64,000 nucleotides of DNA from Apoda limacodes (GCA_946406115.1 OX291542.1:27167321-27231320); one strand, 5' to 3'; shown: positions 1-11,204, counted from the first letter of the stretch. Notes: generated by a model from the letters alone, not told the origin. Program-made: numbers and translations.

Positions 1-38
1 TTTTTTTATGAATACACCCTGTTCAACTAGAATTGTCA

Positions 39-75
39 TAAATAGATAGATAGATATATAGATATATACTTTATT
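39..75. repeat. GATA/TA-rich microsatellite tail of a LINE
   Basis: A run of taga and tata units directly abuts the 3' end (minus strand) of the LINE fragment that follows. Simple-repeat tails in place of poly(A) are common in CR1/L2-like LINEs. The flanks carry 'ataaata' on both sides (39-45 and about 1220-1226), a possible target-site duplication. Confidence 0.6.
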
Positions 76-1215
76 GCACACCAAAAATAAATTATAAACA
101 ATTTAAAATTTAGAAATAAACTTATAAGTAGTATACAATCAGGCGGTCTTATCGCTTATAAGCGATCTCTACCAGACCTTTGGGTAGATGGAAAAAGAAA
201 AATTAAACAGAAAAGGTAGGTGATGCATAATTAAATTAATACCTAGGTATTAACATTAAAATAGAACATAACATATTGTATATAATATTTTAAACTATAG
301 ATAATAGTCAAGTAAAATAAATAATAAATATATATAACACATATATATAATATACACATATTAACATATATTTGCTAAGATACATACAGTTAATTTATTG
401 AACATGATTGCTGTAATATGATTTAATTTGATTCCTGAAAATATGAATAGATTGAGCTTTTTTTATGGATAAAGGCAATTTATTTCACAGTTTTGTTGCA
501 TGTACGGTAAATGTATTTGCATAAAAATTTGTAACGTGGGTTGGTAATTTAAGTAGGAGATGAGTAGAAGGCCGAAGATGTGAATTAGAAATGCTTACAA
601 ATTGAAAACGCTCCTTTAGGTATGCAGGAGTTGACGGATTGAACAAAATGCTGTACAGAAGACATAGAATATGAATATTCCGGCGAATGCGTATCGGAGG
701 CCACTTGAGCTGTTGTCGAAAATTGAAAACATGATCATATTTACGTAGTCCAATGAAACGTATACACAAGTTTTGAAGACGCTCAAGTTTATTTCATTGG
801 CCCTCAGCATATTCGAGAATAGGATGAAGTAATGACTGCGCAAGTGCAATTTTGGTAGAGATAGGAAGAAAATTACGTAAGCGTCGTAAAGAACCCACAG
901 ATGCGTATAATTTACGGCTTAGTTCTTGCAGGTGTGGTGCCCAAGTTAAGGTACGATCAATAACTATCCCTAATTTTTTTACACTTTCACTGATAGGAAT
1001 GTGGTTACTGTTGACCCTAACAGGAGGCAGCTGATTAAAATTAATTTTAGATATAAGCTTAGGGCTTCCAATAAAATAATAACTTGGGTCTTAGTAAGGT
1101 TTATTTTAAGACCGTGATATTCACTCCATTCAATTATAATATTTAAATCACTGTTAATAGTATGAATAGCCTTATTGAGGTCATTGAGTGAGGCATGAGT
1201 ATAGATTTGAAAATC
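60..1215 (-). mobile_element. 5'-truncated jockey/CR1-type non-LTR retrotransposon, reverse transcriptase C-terminal part
   Basis: Read on the minus strand, the interval encodes the C-terminal part of a LINE ORF2. Around 1205-1075 it reads QIYTHASLNDLNKAI and later WSEYHGLKINLTKTQVI, the region just after the catalytic YADD-type motif. It continues through SVKKLGIVIDRTLTWAPH (about 990-930) and LRKYDHVFNFRQQLKWPPIR (about 760-700), typical of the end of jockey/CR1-like polymerases, and finishes near 400. The rest is a 3' UTR ending in 'ggtgtgcaataaag'. There is a frameshift near 1070 and the 5' part (endonuclease, catalytic fingers) is missing, so it is a dead fragment. It interrupts the left edge of duplication copy A: the flanks at 1-40 and from 1,235 join up in the related sequence at 36,651-36,790. 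The clade assignment is by recognition of conserved stretches. Confidence 0.8.
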
Positions 1216-1945
1216 GATAGATAAATACGTATCTCATATCGGATCATCTTTCAATTTATTTTACTTCTCGAACAACAGTAGTGTGGGAAGTGGTCGTTTG
1301 GTATAATAAAATTTAACAGTTAAAACACTAAGGGGTTAAAAGTTGTAAATGTTTTTTTAATCACTGTCACTCATTGGTAACGGCATAAAACCTTCTACAC
1401 TACATAATTGTGAATTGGCATAGCACTAGAACTTGGGCCAGGAGTTCCGACTTTGAAAACTTTATGGAAACCTAAGTGCGTGATTTTTTTTTCAAGCTAT
1501 ATTTTTTTTATTTAGACACATTTTGCTATTATGAGAACATATTAGCACCAAATATTTTTGTATATATTGCATTTCTGTCTGTACCAGGCCTAATACTAAT
1601 TCTTATATCACATACAAAATCTTATCAAAAATTTGCGCGCGTTTCTGTAATTGGCTGTGGATCTATATAGTACATTACAGGCGCGGCCCGCAAACGCAGC
1701 ACAACCGGGCGATCGTGATTACGCATCACAAACTCCAGTTATGCTCAGTTGTGGCCAAGGCTTGTATAGTGCTTTTCCCAAACATGCGTGTAAAATATAT
1801 ATAAGTGCTGCTGATTTCGTGGGTTAGTTCCAAAACATGAATATCAAAGGAGCTTTTCTTACATCAACATTTTTCAAAATGTGTTAAGAATCGTCATAAT
1901 TTTTATCATTACAAAGAAAAGCAAAATGGAGGCAAGCCGGTAAAA

Positions 1946-2304
1946 GGCCCCATGTACTGCAAACTAGCGCCGCCACTAGATAATGTTTATTTCTTTATAG
2001 CGTATTTTAATAAAAAAGCAAAAATAAAAAATACTAACTAGTGATTATCTATTTTTATAACGTTTTTTATTGTTTGTAGAACATGTCTGCGAGTTTTATT
2101 TTGAGATTCTGCTAAAAGTGGCTGCCTTTTGCCAATACCCGAAATAAAACTCGCGGACTTTTTGTACAAACAATACGAATGGTTGTGGAGACAGCAGATC
2201 ACTTGTTAGTACTGTTCTTTTTTTAACTTTTTTTTAAATACGCTTTGTATGAAGAAGAAATAAACAATATCTAGTGGCGGCGCTAGTGTACAGTATATGG
2301 GGCC
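1946..2304. mobile_element. 359-bp near-palindromic MITE with TAAAA target duplication
   Basis: The two ends are inverted copies starting ggccccat(g/a)tactg and then ctagcgccgccactagata, and complementarity continues inward to an inner pair of inverted 'cgagttttattt' blocks near 2,090 and 2,145. It is flanked on both sides by taaaa (1941-1945 and 2305-2309). It has no coding capacity, as expected for a non-autonomous cut-and-paste element that can fold along its whole length. In copy B only the right-hand part remains, ending at 46,597 with the same taaaa flank. Confidence 0.8.
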
Positions 2305-2928
2305 TAAAACATTTTTTCTTTCATAGATCTTAATCACCACATTCATAGATATATCCACAAGCAACGCAACGCTGAAGCAAAAGTCAACACATCCGGGAAA
2401 GGATAGGGGTATCCCTTAGCAAAGTAGAGATTGTCTTAATATTTAACAAGGGTTAGACATTTCCTGATTTAGTGACCCTTTTAGAAAGAACATAGATAAT
2501 AATAAGTGAAACATGACTCGGATGTTTGGAATTCTCAACTTCATACTTTTATTTGTAATATTTAAAGTTTCAGTCACACATCGCAATAAATGTTTGGTGA
2601 TTCAAACTATAATATTATTTAGTATTACTTACTTAATATGTTGCCTTGCTATAGACTAGTCTTTCGTGCCTTTTGTAGGTCTCCTGAAAAAATCTCTGAA
2701 GTAGAACAACCTTTCCTTCCTACGCATTACAAATAATAAAACTGTAAAAGTGACGATAGTTCATTTTGATAACACTTGGAAAAAAAAATTTAAGAGGAAT
2801 CAGAAATTGTAGCACTTTAGATTTAATACAAAGTATTTCAATAAATAATAACCATTTGACCACTTTTTATCGATCAATGGCCGATTGTATTTAATGCAAC
2901 GTTTAAGTTTCAACCCCAGACCCTTATA

Positions 2929-3190
2929 AGCATCATACGTCCTCACTACTGGGACACGGCCTATTCTCACCGAGGGTGATTAAGGCCGTAGTCCATACGC
3001 AGGCCCAGTGTGGATTGTGTACTTCACATACGTATTGTTTTTTGACGTATGCAGGTTTCCTCTCGATGTTGTCCTTCACCGAAAAGGAAAAGACTCATTG
3101 GTACACGCCAGGCTTGAACATCTACCACTCGTGACACAATATGAAATCGAAACCCTTCGGCCATTACCGACAATAAGTCACAATTTTTTT
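2929..3190 (-). mobile_element. tRNA-headed SINE (copy A)
   Basis: On the minus strand a tRNA-like promoter head contains a B-box-like 'gatgttcaagcctgg' near 3,125, followed by a body with 'catcgagaggaaacctgcat' and 'ggcccagtgtgg...ctacggcctt', sequences common in lepidopteran SINEs. A near-identical copy sits at the corresponding place in copy B (47,150-47,395), so it was inserted before the duplication. It lies just downstream of the receptor's final exon. Confidence 0.65.
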
Positions 3191-3228
3191 TTATTCTTGA
3201 TTTAATTCCAAAGTATTTTTCTAATAAA

Positions 3229-3410
3229 TTAATTACTGCCTCCGTAACTTATGGTAAAATTTATAATAACAATGACATAAGTGGTGCACAATTGAGCCAT
3301 ATCCAAAAAGAGTGTAATATTTAATGGGATGAGGCGCCATAGTTTGTATTTAAAATTTCTTGTTTCCATGTAATCAATTAACATTTTCATGTCTTCTCTG
3401 GCAGTTTTAT
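3229..3410 (-). CDS. Gustatory receptor exon 4 (C-terminus)
   Basis: It is entered after ttatgtttcag; the split codon G+AT gives Asp, then KTAREDMKML...FKYKLWRLIPLN, the conserved block before the last membrane segment, then LCTTYVIVIINF. It ends YGGSN-stop. The preceding open frame (AAWDVILECYKC...) is intron: its reading would run out of frame in copy A. Confidence 0.88.
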
Positions 3411-6400
3411 CTGAAACATAAGTTGTAAACTATAATAACACATTGTAATACGAGTGAGGTATGTTGCACATTTATAACACTCAAGTATTACATCCCAAGC
3501 CGCCAAAAAAAGGCTTCATTGAGCCATGCGTAATGACCAATGTTCAGCGTTTCATACGATATTATTCAATACACAGGAACAGATAAAATAAAATAAAACA
3601 AGATAAATAAATAATTGAAAAAACAAAAACAAATAACACGACTACGTTAAAAATATTAATCGAAAAGATATGGTAAAAAAAATTAGTAATAATTCATATT
3701 GATTTCATATTTTTTTTCACGCAGATGCCATTTTTAATTTTGACACTCCCACAATTAAGACGAATCTAATGATACCTCACATGTTACTAGACTTTGCCAG
3801 CGGCTCCGCCCGCCCTAAGTTCGGTTATCGGTGTGGGACTCCTTTATCCAGTCAAGCGTCCCCATACTAAGGAAATTATCCGCCTTTGCCGCGTACAAAC
3901 GGACATACACCTAACTTTATTATGTTTATTCCTCTTTATTTATTTTTAGGTATGTTCCCTAATATATACAGTATAAAAAAAAGTAATAAGAATAAGTTTA
4001 TGATAAATATAATAAGTAATAATAAATTTATTTACTAAAAAATAGTTTTTTATATATAGCACATTACCAGGGGTCAAAATGAACTTTATGCTACTGTTAA
4101 TAAAATCCAAAATCCAACTCAAAATGGCGCAATATAAATGGCGGCCGGATCAAATTACCAAAACCATTTCTGATAAAAAAATATTAAACGCACAAAATAT
4201 TTTCCACCCAAAAATACTAGAACGTAGGACAGGCCATTGGCTTCACTTCTGAATACTTACAATTAGCCTGTCTGATAAAAGTCGTCCTGAAAAAATTCCC
4301 CCGCGACACAAGTCGCTTAGGTCCCACTGTGGGGCCTAGGACGCGTGACGGGTTATTTGATCACAGTATTAATACTGTGATTTACTCTTTAATTAACCGC
4401 CCTCAATTCGGTTATCGTCGACTATGATTTTCTCCTTAATTACACTAATGAAGTTTGCTATATCAAGCTATAGCTATAGATCGCTTAAACTCGGTTTTAG
4501 TTATTCCCGCCGGAATTTTGGGATAAAAAGTAGCCTATATGCTATTCCAAGACCTAACCTATATGTTTGCCAAATTTCATCCTGATCCGTCTAGTGGTTG
4601 AAGCGTGAAAGAGTTACAAATATCCATCAAAACAATCTTTCACATTTATAATATTAGTAGAATAACCCGTCAAACCGATTAAACTACAGAGCGTGTCCAA
4701 GAAATAGACATACATACAATTAGTTGAGAAACATTAATCTCCTACGGCATTTGAGTACTAACTCAAACACGAGGTGGTTGCTTGGAGCTTTAGCAAATAG
4801 CAAAAAAACAGGAGGGAATAATACTATTTATAATATGTAATAACAAAATTATTTATTATTATGTAATAAAACACATAAGATGAATAAAAACGGGTGATTT
4901 GGAATGTTTAGAAAAATTATAAATACTTACAACCTAGTTAGTCGTAAGTAAAAAGCGAAATTACAAAATAAATGTTAAAAATAATTACCTATGATGTCAT
5001 ACTAAAGACATTTTGTAAAATTCTTTTCTTATGCAAAAACTTCTTTGTTTTGCTATAGCAATGATAATACATCAAAAAAATTAAACTGGTCATCGATATA
5101 GCCCTGTACCAGATAGACGGACAGAATAAACTTAATAATAGGGTCCAGTTGTTTAAATGTAAGTAAGGAACCCTAATAATACAAAAAAAACTTTAGCTCA
5201 GTTGAAAATATCATAGAAGTTGATGCAAGGGATTCGTTTTTAACGGATATTTTTCTAAAACTATTTTCTAAATCCCACTTAATATAATAAATGCGAAAGT
5301 TTGGACGTTTGTTACTCAATCAAGCTTCAACCACTAAACGGATCGGGATGAAACTTGGCACACATAAAGGTTAGATCCTGAAATAGGTCATAGGCTATTT
5401 ATTATTATCCCGGAAAATTCAAAATTCCCGCGGGAGTAACAACTATAATAACTGACAAAAGCTAATAGAAAATATATCTTGAAAATACGTCTTGTATCTT
5501 TTTTGTGTACATGTGCAACGTGCATGTACGTGCCATGCATTGGCACACTGTTAAGGGTACCACTTACCACTCTCATTAAATATTCTGTGTAAGAGCAAAA
5601 ACTGCATTTTCTCAACTTCAACTGTTTGCAACTCGGTGACAATACAAACAGAGCACAGAGATAAAGAAACTTGCAACACGCGCAAAAGTATATACCCTAA
5701 GGAATCTGTTGGTACCTAATAAAGAAAAATTGCATTAAATATTTTGTAACAATAACAAACATGGTATCAAAATATACGGTGGAGTAACGGCGTCCGCTGC
5801 GTTAAGGTGCCTCCCTATACTTACATAGCCTTCGTAAACTAAAACTATTTCGAAAGCGTTGCTAATCAGTTTAGGTAAACTACATGCTACGCTCATAAAC
5901 ATCTGCAATAAAAAAAAAAAATCAAAAAAAAACAGTATTTTGTTAGACGTTTTTAAAATTTAGGTAAATGTTAATAAAGAATTGTGTCTCCGGTCACATG
6001 ATTTAAATAATACGTGCCTAAAATAAAACAAAAAAACAAAACTTACTGTGGCATGAAGTTCTTTAGATATTGAATCCATCGAATCGGCTATACTTTTGTA
6101 CAAATTGTAGAACAGTCGTATTTCATTATTGTTTATAATTTTTATAAACTTCACATTTGGATGACCATCTAATGTTTTTTCTAATTTCCTTCTTAATAGT
6201 TTAAGTCGCAGTCTCACCATATAGAAAAGTGCGAATCTCCACACTCTATATTCATCAAGTCCCATAAGATAAAACTGGCTAATTCCAAATATCAATACGT
6301 TTTCTGAGTACTGATAATGTTTACAATAAAATGTTACAACTAAGATTCTTACGAACCAGATGACCAATACAGATGTTAGTATCTTATTTCGGAATTTTGT

Positions 6401-6733
6401 GTAATATATGTTTGGAACACCTAACTGTTTATCAATGTCATTGAGCTGATTCAAGAAAATCAGTAAAGTGTTTGAATTAAATAACAATATAAGAACCACT
6501 GAGTTGTATTCTACGAGAGACCAGAAATTTTGTTTCCAATCAAAAGTGGCACAGCAAATAATACTTGTGAATATAGATACCCCTACAAACAAAATACAAT
6601 AAATCTTGCTGATCTTTTTCAATTTGCTATTTGTATGAATATCATGGTAAGAGCCGAAAAAAAGTAAGGTAATCAATATCGGTCTAAACACTAGAAGTAA
6701 GTGATTGTTGTATAATTCTTTACGTTTGCTCAT
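3229..6733 (-). CDS. Insect gustatory receptor (Gr family), intact four-exon gene
   Basis: This predicted seven-transmembrane chemoreceptor would act as a ligand-gated channel in the membrane of taste neurons; the ligand cannot be read from sequence. Exons: 6733-6047 (229 codons, starts MSKRKELYNN), 5902-5825 (26 codons), 5715-5568 and 3410-3229 (stop TAA 3231-3229). Donors are GTAAGT throughout and acceptors ctgcag/attgcag, ttattag and gtttcag. Phases fit exactly (0, 0, then 1), giving an open frame of 364 residues, within the usual 350-450. Hydrophobic segments lie near residues 13-28, 43-64, 75-94, 118-136 and 146-158 in exon 1, one in exons 2-3 and the last in exon 4. The C-terminal family signature TYhhhhhQF appears as TYVIVIINF, with N replacing Q. 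An in-frame upstream ATG at 6757 would add eight residues (MLFLINKK). Intron 3 is 2.15 kb and contains repeats. Copy B carries its decayed paralog. Family assignment is strong; expression is unknown. Confidence 0.9.
3786..3903 (+). repeat. Lepidopteran interspersed repeat fragment
   Basis: It begins actagactttgccagcggctc and continues with 'ccgcccgccctaagttcgg', matching the family seen at 12,875, 34,970 and elsewhere. It lies in intron 3 of the receptor gene. Confidence 0.55.
4400..4670 (+). repeat. Interspersed repeat of the 'tttataatattagtag' family
   Basis: It contains 'gtttgctatatcaagctatag', 'cccgccggaattttgggata', 'aaatttcatcctgatccg' and ends 'cacatttataatattagtag', the 3' signature of a very common lepidopteran non-autonomous or RTE-derived repeat. 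It lies within receptor intron 3 and is absent at the corresponding place in copy B. Confidence 0.65.
5285..5435 (-). repeat. Same repeat family, reverse orientation, shared by both duplication copies
   Basis: It reads 'aatataataaatgcgaaag' followed by 'caaccactaaacgg' and 'attcccgcggg'. The same insertion is present at 48,465-48,615, so it predates the duplication. Confidence 0.65.
5568..5715 (-). CDS. Gustatory receptor exon 3
   Basis: It is 148 bp, entered after tttctttattag in phase 0 (VPTDSLGYILLRVLQ...) and left at GTAAGT (5567-5562) in phase 1. The segment CIVTELQTVEVEKMQFLLLH is characteristic of the loop after membrane segment 6. A second possible acceptor (ccaacag, ending 5706) would give the wrong phase, which decides the start. 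Confidence 0.85.
5825..5902 (-). CDS. Gustatory receptor exon 2
   Basis: This exon has 26 codons between an attgcag acceptor (ends 5903) and a GTAAGT donor (5824-5819), both phase 0. It reads MFMSVACSLPKLI then SNAFEIVLVYEGY. It is deleted from copy B. Confidence 0.85.
6047..6733 (-). CDS. Gustatory receptor exon 1
   Basis: It encodes residues 1-229: a short cytoplasmic start, then five predicted membrane segments and the long intracellular loop (YRVWRFALFYMVRLRLKLL then a basic stretch) typical of insect Gr proteins. It ends ...KELHAT immediately before GTAAGT (6046-6041), phase 0. The open frame runs past the donor for 29 codons, but that stretch is intron. Confidence 0.9.
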
Positions 6734-6759
6734 TTTTTTATTTATTAAAAAAAGCACTA

Positions 6760-7420
6760 ATTTTTCTCCTAACAGATTACTTTTTGACGCATAGTATCGA
6801 AGGCAGGCATAATTTATAGGTTAAAGGAGTAACTTCTATTATGGATAAACTGTTTGATACTGTTCGCGTGAATTTTTTTGAAAAAAGGTTGTTATTAAAA
6901 TATATGATATCTGGTAAATAAGCTGCTATCATCTATTGAGTTTCTTCAATTAGTATTCAAAGGTTTGTTTTGTAGCGGTGTCCATCTGTCCCAGAAAAAA
7001 TAAATTTGGTTATTTTTATTTAATTTAAATAATATATAAAATTTTAAACATTTATTTAAATGACTAGTGCGGCACGATCATAACTAAAAAATAATATTAT
7101 CTAAAAAAACAACTACTAAACAAAAACAAAATAAAACATTTAAAAAAACATAGTTTTGAAATAAGCCCTTTTTTATATGTAACTATGCTTTAATTTGTTA
7201 ATGTTACAAACTTATTAAATTTAGAATAAAACATATTAGAAATCCAATAGTTAAAAATCCGTCTTCACGATTTATATCCAGTACGTAAATATTAAATCTT
7301 TAAATTTTGGAAAGTTTGCAATTATTTATTACTAATAAAATAAAATAGACTTAAGGATGCTAAATCAAAATGTAAAACATATTTGATACAAATTTTTGGT
7401 TGTTTGATAGAAAGAAGCAG
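6760..7420. other. Upstream region of the receptor gene, no recognisable feature
   Basis: AT-rich DNA 5' of the receptor start. No clear TATA box, other gene or repeat was recognised. Parts (about 6,960-7,310) have no counterpart in copy B. Confidence 0.4.
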
Positions 7421-7753
7421 CTAGATGCACACCCACATCGTAATGTGTAATCTTTTCACTAACAACGTTATTCCTACGTGACAGGAGGTGAGCCTATAGC
7501 CGCACCACTGCTTCTGATGCAGTGTATTTGGACTAAACTGGTTTCCCATTTGTCCCATACGTCGTAAATTACCAGCTTTAAAGTAATAAGCGGTAAAATA
7601 AAAGACCTGGGAAAGAAGAACATACCCCCATTGCCAATTCCTGATGAACTTTAAGAAGTAAGTCAGAATTGAACAGGGGTAGGGACAAATACAACGACCG
7701 CAATGCACTGCTTCGAAAAAACATTCTATAAATTTATAGTCAGCAAATGACAA
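7421..7753 (-). other. Conserved block of unknown nature (copy A)
   Basis: This segment is retained in copy B (about 61,500-61,790), and a diverged third version lies at about 10,610-10,760. All three share 'cttctgatgca(g/a)t' followed by 'tggactaaa(g/c)t' on the plus strand. Read on the minus strand, one frame gives SLVQIHCIRSSGAAIGSPPV-stop here and LVHIYCIRSSGAATGSPPVT-stop in copy B, but longer open frames differ between copies. It may be a relict exon, an RNA or a repeat; no family was recognised. Confidence 0.35.
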
Positions 7754-8606
7754 AGCAAAGGAAAAGATGAATATGATAATATTTTATGTTGAATTGTTAG
7801 ATATCTTTGGGGTAACAGTCGACAAACGTCAAACACAATGATCCTTATCAATTCACAAAAGTCGAACCAAATTTAACAAATATTTAATGATTACAGCCAT
7901 ATTTCTATATGTTTTGTATTTTTATATTACCTACTATGTCATTATTTAAATACGTGAAAATAAAAAAGAAACACCTGAAATAACATTTTTCTGAAAAATT
8001 ATCGTTAGTTATATATTTTGTGTAGTGAGTATATTTTCAAATTACTACGATGACGTACGTTTACGTCAAATCTTTTAGCTAATTATTAAATCAATCTTTC
8101 TCATACTCAGTTTTTTTTTTTTGTATTCAGACATTTTGAATGCAGTTTGTATTTACGTGTCAATGCAATTTAAAATATTGTTTGTCTGCCCGTGAGTGTC
8201 GAATTGTTAAAGTCAAATTTAACCAACTTCTCGTCATCAGAATATTCTGCGATTTTGCTAACACTTAAGGCACCTTTAGATTCACATGACAATGCAAAAA
8301 AGCATAGTCTGCATGTCTATATTTCAGCATGAAAACTTAAAACTAAAATTCATGAAGGTTTTGTTTATAATTCTTTGTCAACTCAAACTTGTAATACTAG
8401 CTTTATCCTGCGGCTCAGTCTTCGCGGAGTTCCATTATTGCCGTAGTAGGATTCGTACTAAAAAACACGTACTCGTAAAAAACCATTGTCCCGCGGTTTA
8501 ACCTACAGTAAAATCTATTCCAGTCCTATTGATAGAAATAAAAAGTATCTACATTATATCCGTTTAACGAAAAACTAGACCAACTTCAAAAAACTTTTAA
8601 AAAGTA

Positions 8607-8808
8607 AAATTAGTGTCGGACAACCGTCCGGAATCGTGACAACTTGTGCCTTTCACTTTTTATGTCTGTCTCTCTCGCTCTTAGGCGGGCTAACCATGCC
8701 GCGTGCCTCTCACTCGCTCTCATTGTGAGCGCATAACGTGAGCGGAGCGTAACGCAGTTTCTTGAAGTGTCACCCGGCAAACCAATTTATAAGACGTTGT
8801 CACGTCAA
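8607..8808 (+). mobile_element. ~200-bp non-autonomous element, copy-A-specific insertion
   Basis: It begins ttagtgtcggacaaccgtcc and ends 'gacgttgtcacgtc', with a subterminal inverted octamer (gtgacaac/gttgtcac). A nearly identical inverted copy lies at 35,425-35,626. Copy B shows the unoccupied site 'gagtaaaaactaaa' (62,678-62,690), so this inserted in A after the duplication, or was cleanly lost from B. The likely target duplication is a run of a's. It is more GC-rich than its surroundings. Confidence 0.7.
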
Positions 8809-10079
8809 AAACTAAACACCTAAAGGAGACCGAACATTGAACTCTTTTGCCAATGATTGCTAAAATTAGGTATATTTCACTCCCATTTTTGCTACATCAT
8901 TTTGTATGAACTATTAAATTGATTTTTATGCTGTTATGATTTTTTCAAAATGGTTTCCTTTGTGTCTCTTTAGCAATAGAAACTCTCTCTGTTTATTACT
9001 GTTTGAATTGAATTATGCCATTTGAAAATTAAACCTTACAGCCTAATTTTATCCCTACTTGAGATCCCATGTTTATCTTATTTACGAATAGGGGCATTTG
9101 GTCTTATTTAAACTTGATCATTTGTCTTGCCGCAGTTTTAAAAACTAATAGATAAAACGATAAGAAGCGGTCGATAAAACGGTCATTTATCTTTGTTACT
9201 TTAGGCCGCCCGTCAATGTTAAAATGGACATTAGGTATAAAAAGTAGGGCTAATATCAAACAATACGAAATTTCATTACCATTATCCTTAAAATTAAAAA
9301 AAGTACAATTTAAAGATTTTTAAATAAATATGAAGATCATTCATATCCTATACTTAATTGGGCCAAAATCTCTAGTGCTGACCAAAAAAATTATCACTGC
9401 TGTTTGTTTGTTTGTTTTATTTCTATGAACAAATATTTTATTTAAATATAATTTCTATATTATCAAAATTTTATTTCAATATTTTGTTTCCCATATGCTT
9501 TACAAAAAAAAAAGTAAAGGCTCCAAAAACAGTGATGTGTGCTTGTTGGAAAGATGACCTTAAGTAAAATTACTAAGACATCAGACCTCTGTAAGCACTC
9601 CTTTATCTGTCAAAAAACATTTGAGCTGTGCCTTTTAAATGTATCAAAAACAAGAATTTTAAACTAAAAAAATTAGCTAAAGGATATGTCTAGGAGATAA
9701 GATGTATACCAAAAAAAAAATTTCGTGCTGCTGTTTTATAAATTTTTTTCTGCTGGCCGGCATTTACATTTAAGGGCTCAATATGAATGATTTCCTTTGG
9801 TCAGCAAAAAATATTCCAATAGTCTTAAAATTGACCGAGTCATATTGTTGCGGTTCAGTAAATTAAATATGTTTATCAGCTACGTAAACAATATGATATA
9901 TACATGCTCTAAAATTAGGTTTCTACTAAACCTTAAGTATTTTTTTCTAAAGCAGGTACACTAATGTACATCTTTTCCTTTTTTTCATGACATTTTAACA
10001 TTACGTTATTTAAGTTTCAGTCAATATAAAGTTAAAAAAAAAAAAAAAATTTTTCATTATATCTTCTGTACCTAGTTTA

Positions 10080-10600
10080 AAACAACTTAAGATAATTATT
10101 TTCTGTGTAGGAGGCATTGACTTAAAACGCAATCTTTTGTTAATTTCTATCATATTAATAAAACCTTACAAACATGAACCAAACAGGCTGAAATTTTATC
10201 TAAAAATACAAAATAATGTATCTACATTTCTTTTAGTCTTCGCTGTTGTCTAAACCCACACGTATGTATGGTTCTTATTTTCTTCTGGCGGAATTGAAGT
10301 ATATGCGCGGTGATAAATGGCCCTGAGGGCAGCTGTGACAAGGCCACTAATTTTTCGCAAGAAATAGGCACAGTTATCTTGCAAGAGGATATCAAGTGAT
10401 ATTGTTACATGATAGGGAATTACATTCATCTAGAGTTCTACATTTGTGCCTGCATAATGTTGAAAATGTGTAAGACATCGTTCTAGCAATGAGTTCATTT
10501 GATTGGGGTTTAAATTTGTATATCTTAACAGTTTTTATTTCCTAAAAGGGGGCAGCCAATTGGTGGGCACACTCTCACATCATGATGTTCATCGTCACAT
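10080..10600. other. Intergenic, nothing recognised
   Basis: AT-rich DNA with no supported gene, RNA or repeat. Confidence 0.4.
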
Positions 10601-10609
10601 CCCTTTTAC

Positions 10610-10760
10610 TAAACACTTTATCTTCTGATGCAGTATGTCTGGACTAAAGTAGATTTATATATGTCCCGTTCGTTGTAAATAACCTGGTAAAATTAAAGAT
10701 CAGAGACAAAATAACTCCCTACTACCTTTTCTTGATGAACTACAGTCAGAATTGGCAGTT
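10610..10760 (-). other. Diverged third version of the conserved block
   Basis: It shares 'tatcttctgatgcagtatgt', 'tggactaaagt' and the downstream 'ttgatgaact' spacing with 7,421-7,753 and 61,500-61,790. It lies beyond the part of the duplication visible in copy B, so it may reflect an older duplication. Confidence 0.35.
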
Positions 10761-11148
10761 GGGCATTATAAAATTAATTAAAGTAGAAAATAAGTTTGTC
10801 AAAAAAGATGTACATATCTTTATTCTTAATGTAATAGTGAAAGTAAGAATCATGGCGGCGTTATCCCCTTCCTGATTTATTACTCGCGCCTCATAAGCTT
10901 AGTTGATACGACAGTGATAGATTGAGTCTACCAACAGATATTCCATCTTTTTCTAACCAAGGTTCACTGATATCTTAAACATTGTTGTCTTTGTCATTAA
11001 TGAGGTTATCCGTAATTTATATTGTATTCGAGTGCTAAATAAAGAGTAGGTGATGAATAGACGAATAGATGTTTCTAGTTTAAGGATTTATTACTTTGTA
11101 TATTTTTATTTTGATATAATGACGAGTAAAAATAACTAGTCACTTACA

Positions 11149-11155
<7 letters not shown>

Positions 11156-11191
<36 letters not shown>
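11156..11191. repeat. (TA)n microsatellite
   Basis: An uninterrupted alternating ta tract of about 36 bp. It produces a false alternating Tyr-Ile open frame on the minus strand. Confidence 0.95.
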
Positions 11192-11193
<2 letters not shown>

Positions 11194-11204
11194 TGAGAAC
11201 CAAA

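Larger units (their letters stand above)
1241..10005. repeat. Segmental duplication, copy A
   Basis: This stretch aligns in the same orientation with 44,691 to the window end. Shared landmarks, in order, are 'aaaacactaaggggtt' (1322 / 44,701), the palindromic MITE (1946-2304 / right part ending 46,597), a SINE (2929 / 47,150), receptor exon 4 (3229 / 47,446), an intronic repeat (5285 / 48,465), exon 3 (5568 / 48,763), exon 1 (6047-6733 / split) and upstream DNA to about 10,005 (the end of copy B in this window). Copy-specific changes include a ~200-bp insertion at 8,607-8,808, a ~590-bp deletion in B (A 5,786-6,372) and the 11.8-kb Foldback-like insertion in B. Confidence 0.9.

Noticed and set aside
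3413..3520. Open frame continuing upstream of receptor exon 4 (AAWDVILECYKC...), longer in copy B (47,509-47,724)
   Set aside because: It is intron: a good acceptor (gtttcag) precedes the exon, exon 3's phase requires it, and in copy A the upstream frame does not run into the conserved C-terminal frame.
7421..7753. 110-codon minus-strand frame as a gene
   Set aside because: The frame is not preserved in copy B, where a different frame is open; kept only as a conserved block of unknown nature.
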